64,000 nucleotides of DNA from Roseiarcus sp963748545 (GTDB taxonomy: Bacteria > Pseudomonadota > Alphaproteobacteria > Rhizobiales > Beijerinckiaceae). Position numbers and translations under genes: made by a program. Positions 40,410 to 52,546 of the stretch are shown here, piece by piece; positions within the stretch are counted from its first letter, which is position 1, and each line of letters starts with the position of its first letter. Below the pieces are notes generated by a model. It worked only from the letters and a program-made list of their open reading frames with translations. It did not search any database and was not told where the DNA came from. Where the stretch lies: positions 186,001-250,000 of the forward strand of contig CAVVJO010000031.1 of NCBI GenBank assembly GCA_963748545.1, given 5' to 3'.

Positions 40410-40622
40410 GATCGAGACGATGATAAAGAGCGGCGTTTCCCGACGCGCGCGTCGAGGTACGCGGCGCTCGCCGACGACGGCGACCATTACGCCGCGACCG
40501 TCGTCTCCGCCGCCTTCAAGGGCGTGAGCAAGGTCAAGCAGCATCAGATGGTCTACGCCGCGCTAAAGGGCAAGATGGGCGGCGACCTGCACGCGCTGGC
40601 GCTGACGACGTCGGACAGTTGA
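40390..40622 (+). CDS. bolA: BolA family protein (two frameshifts)
   Basis: Small BolA/YrbA-type regulator that works with monothiol glutaredoxins in iron-sulphur trafficking. The N-terminus MAMPRVEIETMIKSG, a middle with VEVRG, and the clear C-terminus DDGDHYAATVVSAAFKGVSKVKQHQMVYAALKGKMGGDLHALAL lie in three frames. Two single-base insertions (near 40435 and 40461) explain them and give 76 residues, normal for BolA. The usual alphaproteobacterial neighbour grxD does not follow. Confidence 0.8.
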
Positions 40623-40653
40623 GCACAATTCTCGCGGGCGCTCCCGGGGCTTA

Positions 40654-41815
40654 ATGCGCGTTTCCAGTTGCCAGAACTTTCACGACTTCCGTCTGCTCGC
40701 GAAAGCCGCCTGCCGGGGCCGATCTTCGACTACATCGACGGCGCCGCCGACGACGAGACCACCTATCGGCGCAACACCGCAAGCTTCGAGGACTGCGACC
40801 TCCTGCCGAGCGTGCTCGCCGGCGTCGAGCCGACGTGGACCTCTCCGTCCCTGTCATGGGGCAGAAGCTCGCGGTGCCGTTCTACTGCTCGCCGACCGCG
40901 CTCCAGCGGCTGTTCCACCCCGAGGGCGAGCGCGCGGTCGCGGCCGCCGCGGCAAACGCCGGGACGATGTTCGGCGTCTCCTCGCTCGGCACCGTGTAGC
41001 TCGAGGAACTGCGCAAGAGCCTACAGCACGCCGCAGGTCTACCAGTTCTATTTCCACAAGGACCGGGCCTCAACCGGGCGATGATGGACCGCGCGAGGTC
41101 GGCCGGCGTCGAGGTGATGATGCTCACCGTCGACAGCATCACCGGCGGCAACCGCGAACGCGACCTGCGCACCGGCTTCTCGATCCCGTTCCGGCTGACG
41201 CTCAGCGGGATGGCGCAGTTCGCCATGAAGCCCGCCTGGGCGCTCAACTACCTGACCCACGAGCGCTTCCGCCTGCCGCAGCTCGACGAGCACGTGAACA
41301 TGGGCGGCGGCGCGCTCTCGATCAGCCGCTACTTCACCGAGATGCTCGACCCCTCGATGTCGTGGGACGACGTCGCGGAAATGGTGCGGCAGTGGAACGG
41401 GCCGTTCTGCCTCAAGGGCGTGATGACGGTCGAGGACGCGCGCCGCGCCGTCGCCATCGGCTGCAACGGCATCGTGCTGTCGAACCACGGCGGCCGGCAG
41501 CTCGACGGATCGCGCGCCGCCTTCGACCAGCTCGCCGAGGTGGTCGACGCGGTCGGCGACCGCATCGACGTGATGATGGACGGCGGCGTGCAGCGCGGCA
41601 CCCACGTGCTGAAGGCCCTGTCGCTCGGGGCGAAGGCGGTGGGCGTCGGGCGCTACTACCTCTTCCCGCTCGCCGCCGCCGGACGGCCGGGGGTCGAGCG
41701 GGCGTTGTCAATCCTCAAGACCGAGCTCGTGCGCGACATGAAGCTCATGGGCTGCGCCTCGGTCGCGCAGCTCTCGCGGGCGAACCTGAGGTTCCGTCGC
41801 CCCGCCGGAGCGTGA
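40654..41815 (+). pseudogene. lldD: L-lactate dehydrogenase (FMN-dependent alpha-hydroxyacid oxidase family), multiply disrupted
   Basis: Recognisable blocks in order but in several frames: SSCQNFHDFR, LPGPIFDYIDGAADDETTYRRN, then VMGQKLAVPFYCSPTALQ, FGVSSLGTV followed by an in-frame TAG at 40997-40999, YQFYFHKDR, and from 41081 one intact stretch with GCNGIVLSNHGGRQLDG, VMMDGGVQRGTHVLKAL and VGVGRYYLFPL. At least four indels plus the stop lie in the first 400 bases, while the last 730 are clean. FMN-binding and catalytic His/Arg (SNHGGRQ) are present. Since adjacent bolA and htpG show the same damage, poor local sequence is at least as likely as a real pseudogene. Confidence 0.75.
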
Positions 41816-41927
41816 CGCGCGCCAAGACCATCTTGAATCTGGCCAGGAACGCGACGATATCGGGCCGCCGGCGGCTTGCCGCCCCGGCTCAATTCCTTTC
41901 ACGAATTCAAGACGAGGTTAAGAACCC

Positions 41928-43833
41928 GTGACCGCCGACGCCAAGACCCCGACCCACGAGGCCGCGACGACGCAGAGCTTCGAAGCCGACGTTTCCCGGC
42001 TGCTGCATCTGATGGTTCACTCGGTCTATTCCGACCGGGAAATCTTTATCCGCGAACTCGTCTCCAACGCCGCCGACGCCTGCGAGAAGCTGCGCTACGA
42101 GGCGATCGCGAAGCCCGAACTGATCGCCGACGGGCGCCCTTCGCGATCACGATCGCGCTCGACAAGGACGCCAAGACCCTGACCGTCTCGGACAATGGGA
42201 TCGGCATGAGCCGCGAGGACCTGACCGCGGGCCTCGGCACCATCGCCCGCTCGGGCACCAAGGCGTTTCTCGACAAGCTCGCCGCGGAGGACGCCAAGAG
42301 CGAGGCGCAGGCGCTGATCGGTCAATTCGGCATCGGCTTCTATTCGGCGTTCATGGTGGCCGACGAGGTCGTGGTCGAGACGCGCCGCGCCGGCTCCGAG
42401 GAGGCCTTGCGCTGGTCCTCGGACGGCAAAGGCTCCTTCACGATCGCCCCGCTCGCCCTCGACGACGCGCCTCAGCGCGGCACCCGGGTCATGCTCCATC
42501 TCAACGCCGAAGTCGGAGGATTTCTCCGAGCCCGGCGGGTCGAGCGGATCATCCGCGATCATTCCGGCGCGGTCGCCGTGCCGATCGACTTCGTCGAGAA
42601 GCCGGGCGAGGAGCCAAGCGCCTCGCCGACGGCGCGGCGATCTGGGCGAAGTCCAAGTCCGAGGTCACGCCCGAGCAGTATACCGAGTTCTACCGCGGCC
42701 TTTCCGGCCAGTTCGACGAGCCGGCGCTGACCATCCACTGGCGCGCCGAAGGTCGGCACGAATACACCGTGCTCGCCTTCATTCCGGCTCGCGACCGTTC
42801 GACCTGTTCGATCCCTCGCGCAAGGGCCGGAACAAGCTTTACGTGCGCCGCGTCCTGATCACCGAGGACGCCGACCTTCTGCCGGGCTGGCTGCGCTTCG
42901 TCCGCCTGGTCGTCGACAGCGCCGACCTGCCGCTCAACGTCTCGCGCGAGATCATCCAGAAGAGCGACGTGTTCGCTGCGATCCGCAAGGGCGTGACCAA
43001 CCGCGTGGTGCAGGAGCTCGGCAAGCTCGCCGAGAGCGAGCCGGAAAAGTTCGCCAAGGTGTGGGAGCACTTCGGCGCCGTCATCAAGGAAGGGCTTTAC
43101 GAGGACCCGGAGCGGCGCGACGCGCCTGTTCAAGTTCGCCCGCTTCGCGACGACTTCGCATCCCGACGGCGGGCGCACGCTGGCCGATTATGTCGCGTCT
43201 TTGCGCGAAAACCAGACGGCGATCTATTACCTGACCGGGGACGACGCCAAGCGCCTCGCCACAAGCCCCCAGCTTGAAGGCTTCCGCGCCCGCGGCGTCG
43301 AAGTCTTGCTGCTCTCCGATCCCGTCGACGCCTTCTGGGTCTCGACGGCGGCGGGGTACGAAGGCAAGCCGTTCAAGTCGGTCAGCCAGGGCGCGGCCGA
43401 TATCAAGACGATCGCGCTGGTCGAGGGGGCGGCGGCGCCGGCCGAGGCCTCGGGCGAGGTCGCGACGCTGCTCGCCTACATCAAGCAGACGCTGGAGAAC
43501 GAGGTCGCCGAAGTGCGCGCCTCCGACCGGCTCACCGACAGCGTCGCCTGTCTGATCGCTCCCGAGTTCGGCCCAGACCGCCAGCTCGAAAAGATGCTCG
43601 CCGCGCATGGCCGGCTCGACGAGCGCGCAAAGCCCATTCTCGAGATCAATCCGACCCATCCGCTGACGGTCTCGCTCGCCGGGCGTCTGAAGGACGGCCA
43701 TGACAAGGGATTGATCGAAGATTCGGCGCACCTCATTCTCGACGAGGCGCGTGTCCTGGAGGGCGGCCAGGTTGACGATCCGACGGCCTTCGCGGCGCGC
43801 CTGAGGCGGGTCCTTGAGAAGGCGCTCGGCTGA
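41928..43833 (+). CDS. htpG: chaperone protein HtpG (Hsp90), multiply frameshifted
   Basis: Hsp90 family ATP-dependent chaperone. Segments: QSFEADVSRLLHLMVHSVYSDREIFIRELVSNAADACEKL (ATPase lid, to 42140), VSDNGIGMSREDLTAGLGTIARSGTKAF and GQFGIGFYSAFMVAD (second frame, to about 42600), YVRRVLITEDADLLPGWLRFVRLVVDSADLPLNVSRE (third frame), and DQTAIYY-like NQTAIYYLTGDD to the end (fourth frame, from about 43125). At least five indels separate them. Total length is about 635 codons, right for HtpG. Conservation of every segment argues against real decay. Confidence 0.88.
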
Positions 43834-43918
43834 GACTTACGCCGGAAGCCGCTCCCGCAAGGGATCGGCCTCGGCTTTGCATTCGTGCGCATCCCCGATC
43901 CCTGAATGAGGAGTTTCC

Positions 43919-44111
43919 ATGGCCGACGCCGCAACGCTACGAGACCTTGACCAACGGATCGCCATAGCGCGGGACAACATCCGCGAACTGACCGAGCAGG
44001 CCGCCGCGTTGTCCGGGGCCGGAGGACGAGTCTCGCTCGGCGGATCGGATCGCGGAGCAGGAGCAGGCGTTGGCGGCGCTCCTGAAAGAGCGCCAGGCGC
44101 TTGCCGGTTAG
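43919..44111 (+). CDS. small coiled-coil hypothetical protein (frameshifted)
   Basis: The first half reads MADAATLRDLDQRIAIARDNIRELTEQAAALSGAG. One extra G near 44028 then shifts the frame; the continuation ADRIAEQEQALAALLKERQALAG ends at TAG 44109-44111. The corrected 63-residue product is two amphipathic helices with heptad character, probably a coiled-coil hairpin. GAGGAG precedes the ATG. Function unknown. Confidence 0.6.
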
Positions 44112-44238
44112 GGTCTCGCGCGCAGGGTCCGTTTTGATCGAATTCCGGGGCCCGGGGAGTCTCCTTGCAAGGCGAGGCTTGCCCGCAGGCTCCCGCTTTG
44201 CCACAAAGGCCGCCACCCCCAAGGGAGGCTGAAGCCCT

Positions 44239-45432
44239 GTGATCGCCATCAATCCCGCATTCGCGCGCATCGGCGATGAAAACGCCTTCGCCGTGCTCGC
44301 AAAGGCGGCCGACCTGCAACGACAGGGACGCGATATCGTCAACCTCGGCATTGGCCAGCCCGATTTCAAGACGGCGCCCCATATCGTCGAGGCTGCGGTC
44401 AAAGCGCTGCGCGACGGCGAGCACGGCTACACCGACGCGACCGGGATCGCGCCTTTGCGCGAGGCGGTGTCGCAAGACCTTCGCCGCAGGCTCGGCGTCG
44501 AAGTCTCGCCGGATCTCGTGCTGATCACGCCGGGCGGCAAGGTCGCGATGTTCATGGCGATCCTGATGTTCGGCGCGGAGGGCGCGGAGATCGTCTATCC
44601 CGACCCGGGATTCCCGATCTACCGCTCGATGATCGAATTCACCGGCGCGACCCCCGTCCCGGCGCGGATGCGCGAGCAAAACGGCTTTGCGTTCTCAGCC
44701 GAGGAGACGCTGGGACTGCTTACGCCCCGGACTCGGCTCCTTGTCCTCAATTCGCCAGCAAACCCGACCGGCGGGGTCACGCCGCGCGAAGAGATCGACA
44801 AGCTCGTCGCGGGCCTCGCAAGCTGGCCGGACGTCGCAATTCTGTCGGACGAGATCTACGGGCAACTCACCTATGACAGCCTCGCGCATCGATCGCTGCT
44901 CGCTTATCCGGAACTCCGCGACCGATTGATCCTGCTCGATGGCTGGTCCAAGACCTACGCCATGACCGGCTGGCGGCTCGGCTATTCGGTGTGGCCAAAG
45001 GGGTGGCGCGAAGTGGCGCGCAAGCTCGCGGTCAATTCCTATTCCTGCGTCAATTCGGCTTCCCAATTCGCCGGAATCGCCGCGCTGGAGGGTCCGCAGG
45101 ACTCGGTCGCAACGATGCGCGCGGAGTTCGACCGGCGCCGCCAGGCGGTCGTCGCGGGCTTGAACCGCCTCCCTGGCGTCCGCGCCGTCGCGCCGAAGGG
45201 CGCCTTCTACGCTTTTCCCAACATTGCCGGCACCGGCTGGAGGGCGAAGCCGCTGGCGTCGGCCTTGCTCGAGGAAGCGGGAGTCGCGACGATCGGCGGC
45301 CCCGATTTCGGCGTATACGGGGAGGACTATTTGCGTCTCTCCTACGCCAATTCGCTGGAGAACATCGAGCGGGCGCTCGTGCGGATGGCCGATTTCCTTG
45401 GCCGGCCGGCGTCGGACAATGCGCGGGGATAG
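44239..45432 (+). CDS. pyridoxal-phosphate aminotransferase, class I/II
   Basis: 397 residues. PLP-binding Lys in LLDGWSKTYAMTGWRLGY, with NSPANPTGGV, SDEIYGQLTYD and the C-terminal YLRLSYANS carrying the substrate-carboxylate Arg. Resembles aspartate/aromatic aminotransferases of the AspC family Ib. Specificity is not readable; the window has a second, more typical aspartate aminotransferase at 46970. GTG start at 44239 following GGAGG. Not clearly in an operon. Confidence 0.85.
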   Translation: MIAINPAFARIGDENAFAVLAKAADLQRQGRDIVNLGIGQPDFKTAPHIVEAAVKALRDGEHGYTDATGIAPLREAVSQDLRRRLGVEVSPDLVLITPGGKVAMFMAILMFGAEGAEIVYPDPGFPIYRSMIEFTGATPVPARMREQNGFAFSAEETLGLLTPRTRLLVLNSPANPTGGVTPREEIDKLVAGLASWPDVAILSDEIYGQLTYDSLAHRSLLAYPELRDRLILLDGWSKTYAMTGWRLGYSVWPKGWREVARKLAVNSYSCVNSASQFAGIAALEGPQDSVATMRAEFDRRRQAVVAGLNRLPGVRAVAPKGAFYAFPNIAGTGWRAKPLASALLEEAGVATIGGPDFGVYGEDYLRLSYANSLENIERALVRMADFLGRPASDNARG

Positions 45433-45458
45433 AGTTTTTTCTGGGGGATTGACCGACG

Positions 45459-45882
45459 ATGACGATTTACCGTTTCGCGGCCGCGTTGGCGTTTCTGGCC
45501 GCCGCCGCCGTCACGCCCGCTCATGCGGAGGAACTCGCGACCGTCGCAAACGGCTTGCGACACGGCGAAGCTCGGCGCGCGAGACCTCGCCGAATGCCTG
45601 CGCACCGCCGCCGACAAAGCCGAGCGAGAGCTTCAGGCGACCGTCGCAACGACCATCAAGTCGATCGATTCCCGCCAGGGGGTTCTGTCCTCGCAGAAAG
45701 CGCGTTGGCGCCGGTCGCTGTCTGAAGCGCAAGCGCAGTGGGAGACTTGGCGCGATTCCGAATGCCAGGATGTCGCGCCTTTCGAGGCCGGCATGACGGC
45801 GAAGGGCGGCGATCCCCGCCTGAGTTGCATCATCGACAACGATAGCGCGCGGACCGCAAGCCTGAAGACGCGCTATCCTTGA
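45459..45882 (+). CDS. secreted DUF1311 (LprI-like) protein (frameshifted)
   Basis: Signal peptide MTIYRFAAALAFLAAAAVTPAHA, then a mature domain with the DUF1311 pattern: ACDTAKLGARDLAECL, a long helix, QWETWRDSEC and a final Cys. Four cysteines probably form two disulphides, as in the LprI lysozyme-inhibitor family. One extra base in AACGGCTTG near 45550 separates the signal peptide from the domain. Corrected length is 140 residues. Function as a lysozyme inhibitor is family-level inference. Confidence 0.75.
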
Positions 45883-45901
45883 GCCGCAGCCGGAAAGGAC
45901 C

Positions 45902-46885
45902 ATGATGCCGCCGCTCGAAGGTCTGGGCTACGCCGCCGATCCGCTCAATCGGGCGTCGGAATTGCGAGACGATGCGGCGGCGCTCGCGGCGTTGCGGGCT
46001 CGACCCGATGCGTGCGTTCTCCTGATCGCGCGCGACATGCCGGTCTTGCGCAAGACCGGCGACGGCCTCGATCCGTTGATGCCGTTGGCCGAGGTCGAGG
46101 CGCTCGGCGGGGCCAAGGTCGAGGCGCTTCTCGGCCTGCTCGCCGACGGCGCCCCGGTTTACGCGGCATTGCTGCCGGACGAGGCCGTTGTGGAGCAGGC
46201 GAACGCGAGCGACGGGTTCCTCGATCAACGCGTGCTGGTCGTTCCCGGCCGCGACGAACTCAAGATGGTCGACGTCCGATCGCTCGCCGCCGGCGGCCTC
46301 GTTCCGCCTCCCCAGGCGAGCATGCTGGCGACGGCCAAGTCTCTGCTCGCCTGGCACGCCCGGCGAAGCTTCTGTTCGAACTGCGGGACGAAGACTCTCG
46401 TCGGCGCGGCGGGGTGGCGGCGCGAATGTCCGTCGTGCCGCATGCAGCACTTTCCGCGCACCGATCCGGTCGTGATCATGCTGGCGATCGACCGCGATCA
46501 ATGCCTGCTCGGACGTCAGCGGCGCTTTCCGAAAGGCATGTACTCGGCTCTCGCCGGCTTCCTCGAACCCGGCGAGACGATCGAGCAGGCGGTGCGGCGC
46601 GAGATCATGGAGGAGGCCGGAATCGCCTGCGGCGAAGTGCGCTATTTCGCCTCGCAACCCTGGCCGTTTCCCTCGTCGCTGATGATCGGCTGTTTCGCCG
46701 AGGCGGAAAGCCGGACGGTCACCGTCGACACCGTCGAGCTCGAAGACGCGCGCTGGTTCGCTCGCGAAGAAGTGCGCGCGATGCTGGAGAAGCGCCACCC
46801 GGACGGACTCGCCGCGCCGATTCCGATGGCGATCGCGCATCACTTGCTCAAGGCCTGGGCGGCCGACGAAGCTGGCGCCTTCTGA
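45902..46885 (+). CDS. nudC: NAD(+)/NADH diphosphatase NudC
   Basis: Nudix hydrolase that cleaves NAD(H) to NMN(H) and AMP and removes NAD caps from RNA. The zinc ribbon (CSNCG ... CPSC, residues 158-180) precedes the Nudix box GFLEPGETIEQAVRREIMEEAG, which is complete. The NudC-specific SQPWPFPSSLM follows. 327 residues, with a long N-terminal domain as in Rhizobiales homologues. ATG 45902 follows AAAGGA. It sits 19 bp after the DUF1311 gene. Confidence 0.94.
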   Translation: MMPPLEGLGYAADPLNRASELRDDAAALAALRARPDACVLLIARDMPVLRKTGDGLDPLMPLAEVEALGGAKVEALLGLLADGAPVYAALLPDEAVVEQANASDGFLDQRVLVVPGRDELKMVDVRSLAAGGLVPPPQASMLATAKSLLAWHARRSFCSNCGTKTLVGAAGWRRECPSCRMQHFPRTDPVVIMLAIDRDQCLLGRQRRFPKGMYSALAGFLEPGETIEQAVRREIMEEAGIACGEVRYFASQPWPFPSSLMIGCFAEAESRTVTVDTVELEDARWFAREEVRAMLEKRHPDGLAAPIPMAIAHHLLKAWAADEAGAF

Positions 46886-46969
46886 CGGCGCGAGCCGGGT
46901 TGCCGCGAGCGGCCGGGCTGATTATGGTGCCGCTCCGTTAACTCAAGCTCGATAAGGACTTATTTCCCG

Positions 46970-48172
<1,203 letters not shown>

Positions 48173-48280
48173 CGGATACCCAAAGGACACTCGAGAGGGC
48201 GCTGCCGGGTCTTGCGAGCGGCCTTCGAGATGCGTCGCCCGTGGCGACGCTCCTTGAGGCGCGCAGTCGCGGGACGGAGG

Positions 48281-48841
48281 TCAGATCGGATCCGGCCCGC
48301 GCGAAATCGCGGCGACCCCGGTGCGGGACACTTCGACAAGGCCGAGCGGCCGCATCAGATTGACAAAGTCGTCGATCTTCTGCGGCGCGCCGGTCAGCTC
48401 GAAAATGAAGCTCTCGACCGTCGCGTCGATCACCTTGGCGCGGAACGCCTCGGCGAGATTCATCGCTTCGACTCGATTCTCGCCCTTGCCGCGCACCTTG
48501 ATCATGGCGAGCTCCCGCTCGATCGCCCGCACGGTCAGCGTCAGGTCGCTCACCGAATGGATCGGCACGAGACGCTCGAGCTGATGGCGGATCTGCTCGA
48601 TGATTTCCGGCGTGCCCGATGTGACGATGGTGATCCGCGACTGACGGCTCTCGTGCGCGACTTCTGCGACCGTGAGACTCTCGATGTTGTAGCCGCGGCC
48701 GGCGAAGAGACCGACGACGCGGGCGAGAACGCCCGGCTCGTTATCGACCAGCACCGACAGGGTGTGCGTTTCGATAGGGGATCGGACCGTCGCGGAGGAA
48801 TAGGGCGACAGCGGAGCCGAATGCGTTCTGACCATGTTCAT
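48281..48841 (-). CDS. ilvH: acetolactate synthase small (regulatory) subunit
   Basis: 186 residues. The ACT domain opens THTLSVLVDNEPGVLARVVGLFAGRGYNIESLTV, the valine-sensing signature, and the second half ends with VIDATVESFIFELTGAPQKIDDFV. It binds the large subunit and gives feedback inhibition. It is the third gene of a minus-strand operon: ilvB, a dehydratase-like gene, ilvH. Start at ATG 48841 behind GAGGACGG; ATG 48835 is also possible. Confidence 0.94.
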   Translation of the reverse strand: MNMVRTHSAPLSPYSSATVRSPIETHTLSVLVDNEPGVLARVVGLFAGRGYNIESLTVAEVAHESRQSRITIVTSGTPEIIEQIRHQLERLVPIHSVSDLTLTVRAIERELAMIKVRGKGENRVEAMNLAEAFRAKVIDATVESFIFELTGAPQKIDDFVNLMRPLGLVEVSRTGVAAISRGPDPI

Positions 48842-48894
48842 GTCCGTCCTCGTCGAAAGAACCGCCACGTGAAGCGGCGCGTCGGTATGGGCCT

Positions 48895-49869
48895 TCAGGC
48901 CGCGGCGGCTTTCGGCGCCGTCGCAACCTCCTGCTGGAAGAGATCGAAGTCGATATTGCCGCCCGAGAGCACCAGGCCGACCTTGCGGCCGGACAGGCGG
49001 GCGCGCTCCTTGATCGCCGCCGCCAAGGGCGCAGCGCCGGCGCCTTCGGCGAGATTGTGCGTGTCCGTCCAATAGGCGCGGATCGCCGCCGCGATCTCGG
49101 CGTCCTCGACAAGCGTGATCCTTGCAGCGCCCTTGAGGATCATCGCGACCGCTTCCTCGTCGGGCGCGCGGGTCGCGACCCCGTCGGCGAACGTGTTCGC
49201 GCTCGTTGTCGATACGACGCGCTTCGCATCGAACGAGAGCGCATAGGCCGGCGCTCCCGCCGATTGGACGCCGACGATCTCGGTCTTGCGGCCAAGCGCG
49301 TCGCGCGCGGCGATGCAACCGCAAATTCCCGACCCCTGGCCGATGGGAACATAGAGAACGTCGAGGTCCGGCCACTCCGTCAGGAGCTCCAGGGCGTAAG
49401 TCGCAACGCCACTGACGAGATGGCGATGGAACGACGGCACGGCGTGCAGACCGCGGGCCTCCGCGAGCCGCATCGCTTCCTCGCGGGCGGCCTGGAAGTC
49501 CGCCCCATGTTCGATCAGGTCCGCGCCTTGCGCCCGCATGGCGGCGTTCTTCTCGTGCGAATTGCCATGGGGAACGACGATCGTCACCGCCAGGCCGAAG
49601 CGCCGTCCGGCGTAGGCGAGACTCTGGCCGTGATTGCCGCGGGTCGCCGAGACGAGGCCCTTGACGTTGGGTTCGCGCCGCTTCAGCGCATCGCAATAAG
49701 TCAGGCCGCCGCGCACCTTGAAGGCGCCCGTAGGCTGGTGGTTCTCATGCTTGACCACCACCTCCACGCCGAGCCGCGCTGCCAGGAGCGGCCAGGCGAA
49801 CGCCGGCGTCGGACGCAGGGTTCGCTGCACGATGTCGTGGGCGTTGCGAAGGTCGGCGAGCGTGAACAT
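48895..49869 (-). CDS. threonine dehydratase-like PLP enzyme (no ACT domain)
   Basis: Fold-type II PLP lyase of 324 residues. The cofactor Lys is in HQPTGAFKVRGGL, the Ser/Gly phosphate loop is GQGSGICGC, and ATRGNHGQSLA is the substrate loop. The length matches a catalytic domain alone: the regulatory ACT domain of biosynthetic IlvA is absent. It could be catabolic-type threonine/serine dehydratase or hydroxyaspartate ammonia-lyase. Location between ilvB (75 bp) and ilvH (53 bp) suggests it supplies 2-oxobutyrate for isoleucine. ATG 49869 is chosen; 49899 is an alternative. Confidence 0.85.
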   Translation of the reverse strand: MFTLADLRNAHDIVQRTLRPTPAFAWPLLAARLGVEVVVKHENHQPTGAFKVRGGLTYCDALKRREPNVKGLVSATRGNHGQSLAYAGRRFGLAVTIVVPHGNSHEKNAAMRAQGADLIEHGADFQAAREEAMRLAEARGLHAVPSFHRHLVSGVATYALELLTEWPDLDVLYVPIGQGSGICGCIAARDALGRKTEIVGVQSAGAPAYALSFDAKRVVSTTSANTFADGVATRAPDEEAVAMILKGAARITLVEDAEIAAAIRAYWTDTHNLAEGAGAAPLAAAIKERARLSGRKVGLVLSGGNIDFDLFQQEVATAPKAAAA

Positions 49870-49944
49870 CTTGTGCTTCTCTGGTGTACCGGCGCCCACG
49901 CCCTTCGAGAAGAGGGAGCGCGGAACGCCGGATGGGGGCTGCGC

Positions 49945-51714
<1,770 letters not shown>

Positions 51715-51768
51715 CGCTCTAGTCCTTCCGCCTTGGTCCGTCGTTTCATTGGGGGTTTTGGAGGCAAT

Positions 51769-51791
51769 AAAAAAGGCCCTCGGAGGGGCCT
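51769..51791 (-). terminator. attenuator hairpin upstream of ilvB
   Basis: On the minus strand AGGCCC (51786-51791) pairs with GGGCCT (51774-51779) across a six-base loop, followed by T6 (51769-51774). It lies 55 bp before the ilvB ATG and 30 bp after the stop of a short leader ORF rich in branched-chain codons. This is the classic transcription attenuation arrangement for ilvB. Confidence 0.8.
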
Positions 51792-51820
51792 GGGCGCGCG
51801 CTAGTGAACGGAAGCAGGTC

Positions 51821-51889
51821 CTATGCCTGCCCGCTCTCCAGCGCGAAAGATACGATAAGGGTCGCCACTTTGCGTCGCCTGCTTTTCAT
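51821..51889 (-). CDS. ilvB leader peptide (22 residues)
   Basis: ATG at 51887-51889, TAG at 51821-51823. The peptide starts MKSRRRKVATLIVSF and contains consecutive Leu-Ile-Val codons (CTT ATC GTA), two of them rare in this GC-rich genome, plus Val8 and Leu17. Ribosome stalling at LIV when charged tRNA is short should prevent the downstream terminator. Too short for ordinary gene calling; recognised by its position before the attenuator. Confidence 0.7.
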   Translation of the reverse strand: MKSRRRKVATLIVSFALESGQA

Positions 51890-52006
51890 AATCGCGCCTG
51901 CTTTAGGGGAGCCAAGGGCAGGCGTCAAGAGGAAGAGTGGGGGATTTTGGGAAACGCGCGGTCCGATGCTTGCGCCGCCGCGCTGCTTGCAGGTATCGCT
52001 AAGCCC

Positions 52007-52546
52007 ATGACACTCGTTAAATCAGCGCGGACGAGCGCCCCGCCGAAGCCCGTCGCCGTCATCATGGGCAGCCAGTCGGACTGGGCCGTGATGCGTCGCG
52101 CCGCCGAGACGCTCGAGGCGCTCGGCGTCGGATATGACGCGCGCATCGTCTCCGCCCATCGCACGCCGGACCGGCTCGTTGCTTTCGCCAAAGGCGCCAA
52201 GGCCGAGGGATTCAAGGTCATTGTCGCCGGCGCGGGCGGCGCCGCCCATCTGCCGGGCATGACGGCGGCCTTCACCACCCTCCCTGTGCTCGGCGTGCCG
52301 GTTCCGACCAAAGCCCTTTCGGGCCAGGACAGTCTGTTGTCGATTGTCCAGATGCCGGCGGGCGTGCCGGTCGGCACGCTGGCGATCGGCGAGGCCGGCG
52401 CGGTCAACGCGGCGTTGCTCGCCGCCGCCGTGCTGGCTCTTTCCGACCCTGCGCTGGCCAATCGCCTCGAGGCCTGGCGGGCCCAGCGCACGGCGGCCGT
52501 CGCCGAGCGGCCCCAGGATGCGCCGCCTGTCGAGGGTCCGGCATGA
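52007..52546 (+). CDS. purE: N5-carboxyaminoimidazole ribonucleotide mutase
   Basis: Class I PurE converts N5-CAIR to CAIR. 179 residues. The signature VAVIMGSQSDWAVMRRAAETLEALGV, the second block RIVSAHRTPDRLVAFAKGA, and AGAGGAAHLPGMTAAFTTLPVLGVPV are all present. ATG 52007 matches the family start, with a short extra leader; the frame is open upstream. It overlaps purK by 4 bp (ATGA). Confidence 0.95.
   Translation: MTLVKSARTSAPPKPVAVIMGSQSDWAVMRRAAETLEALGVGYDARIVSAHRTPDRLVAFAKGAKAEGFKVIVAGAGGAAHLPGMTAAFTTLPVLGVPVPTKALSGQDSLLSIVQMPAGVPVGTLAIGEAGAVNAALLAAAVLALSDPALANRLEAWRAQRTAAVAERPQDAPPVEGPA

Noticed and set aside
40654..41080. Programmed frameshifting or recoding in lldD
   Set aside because: There are too many breaks, of both signs, plus a stop and no slippery-site pattern; error or decay is simpler.
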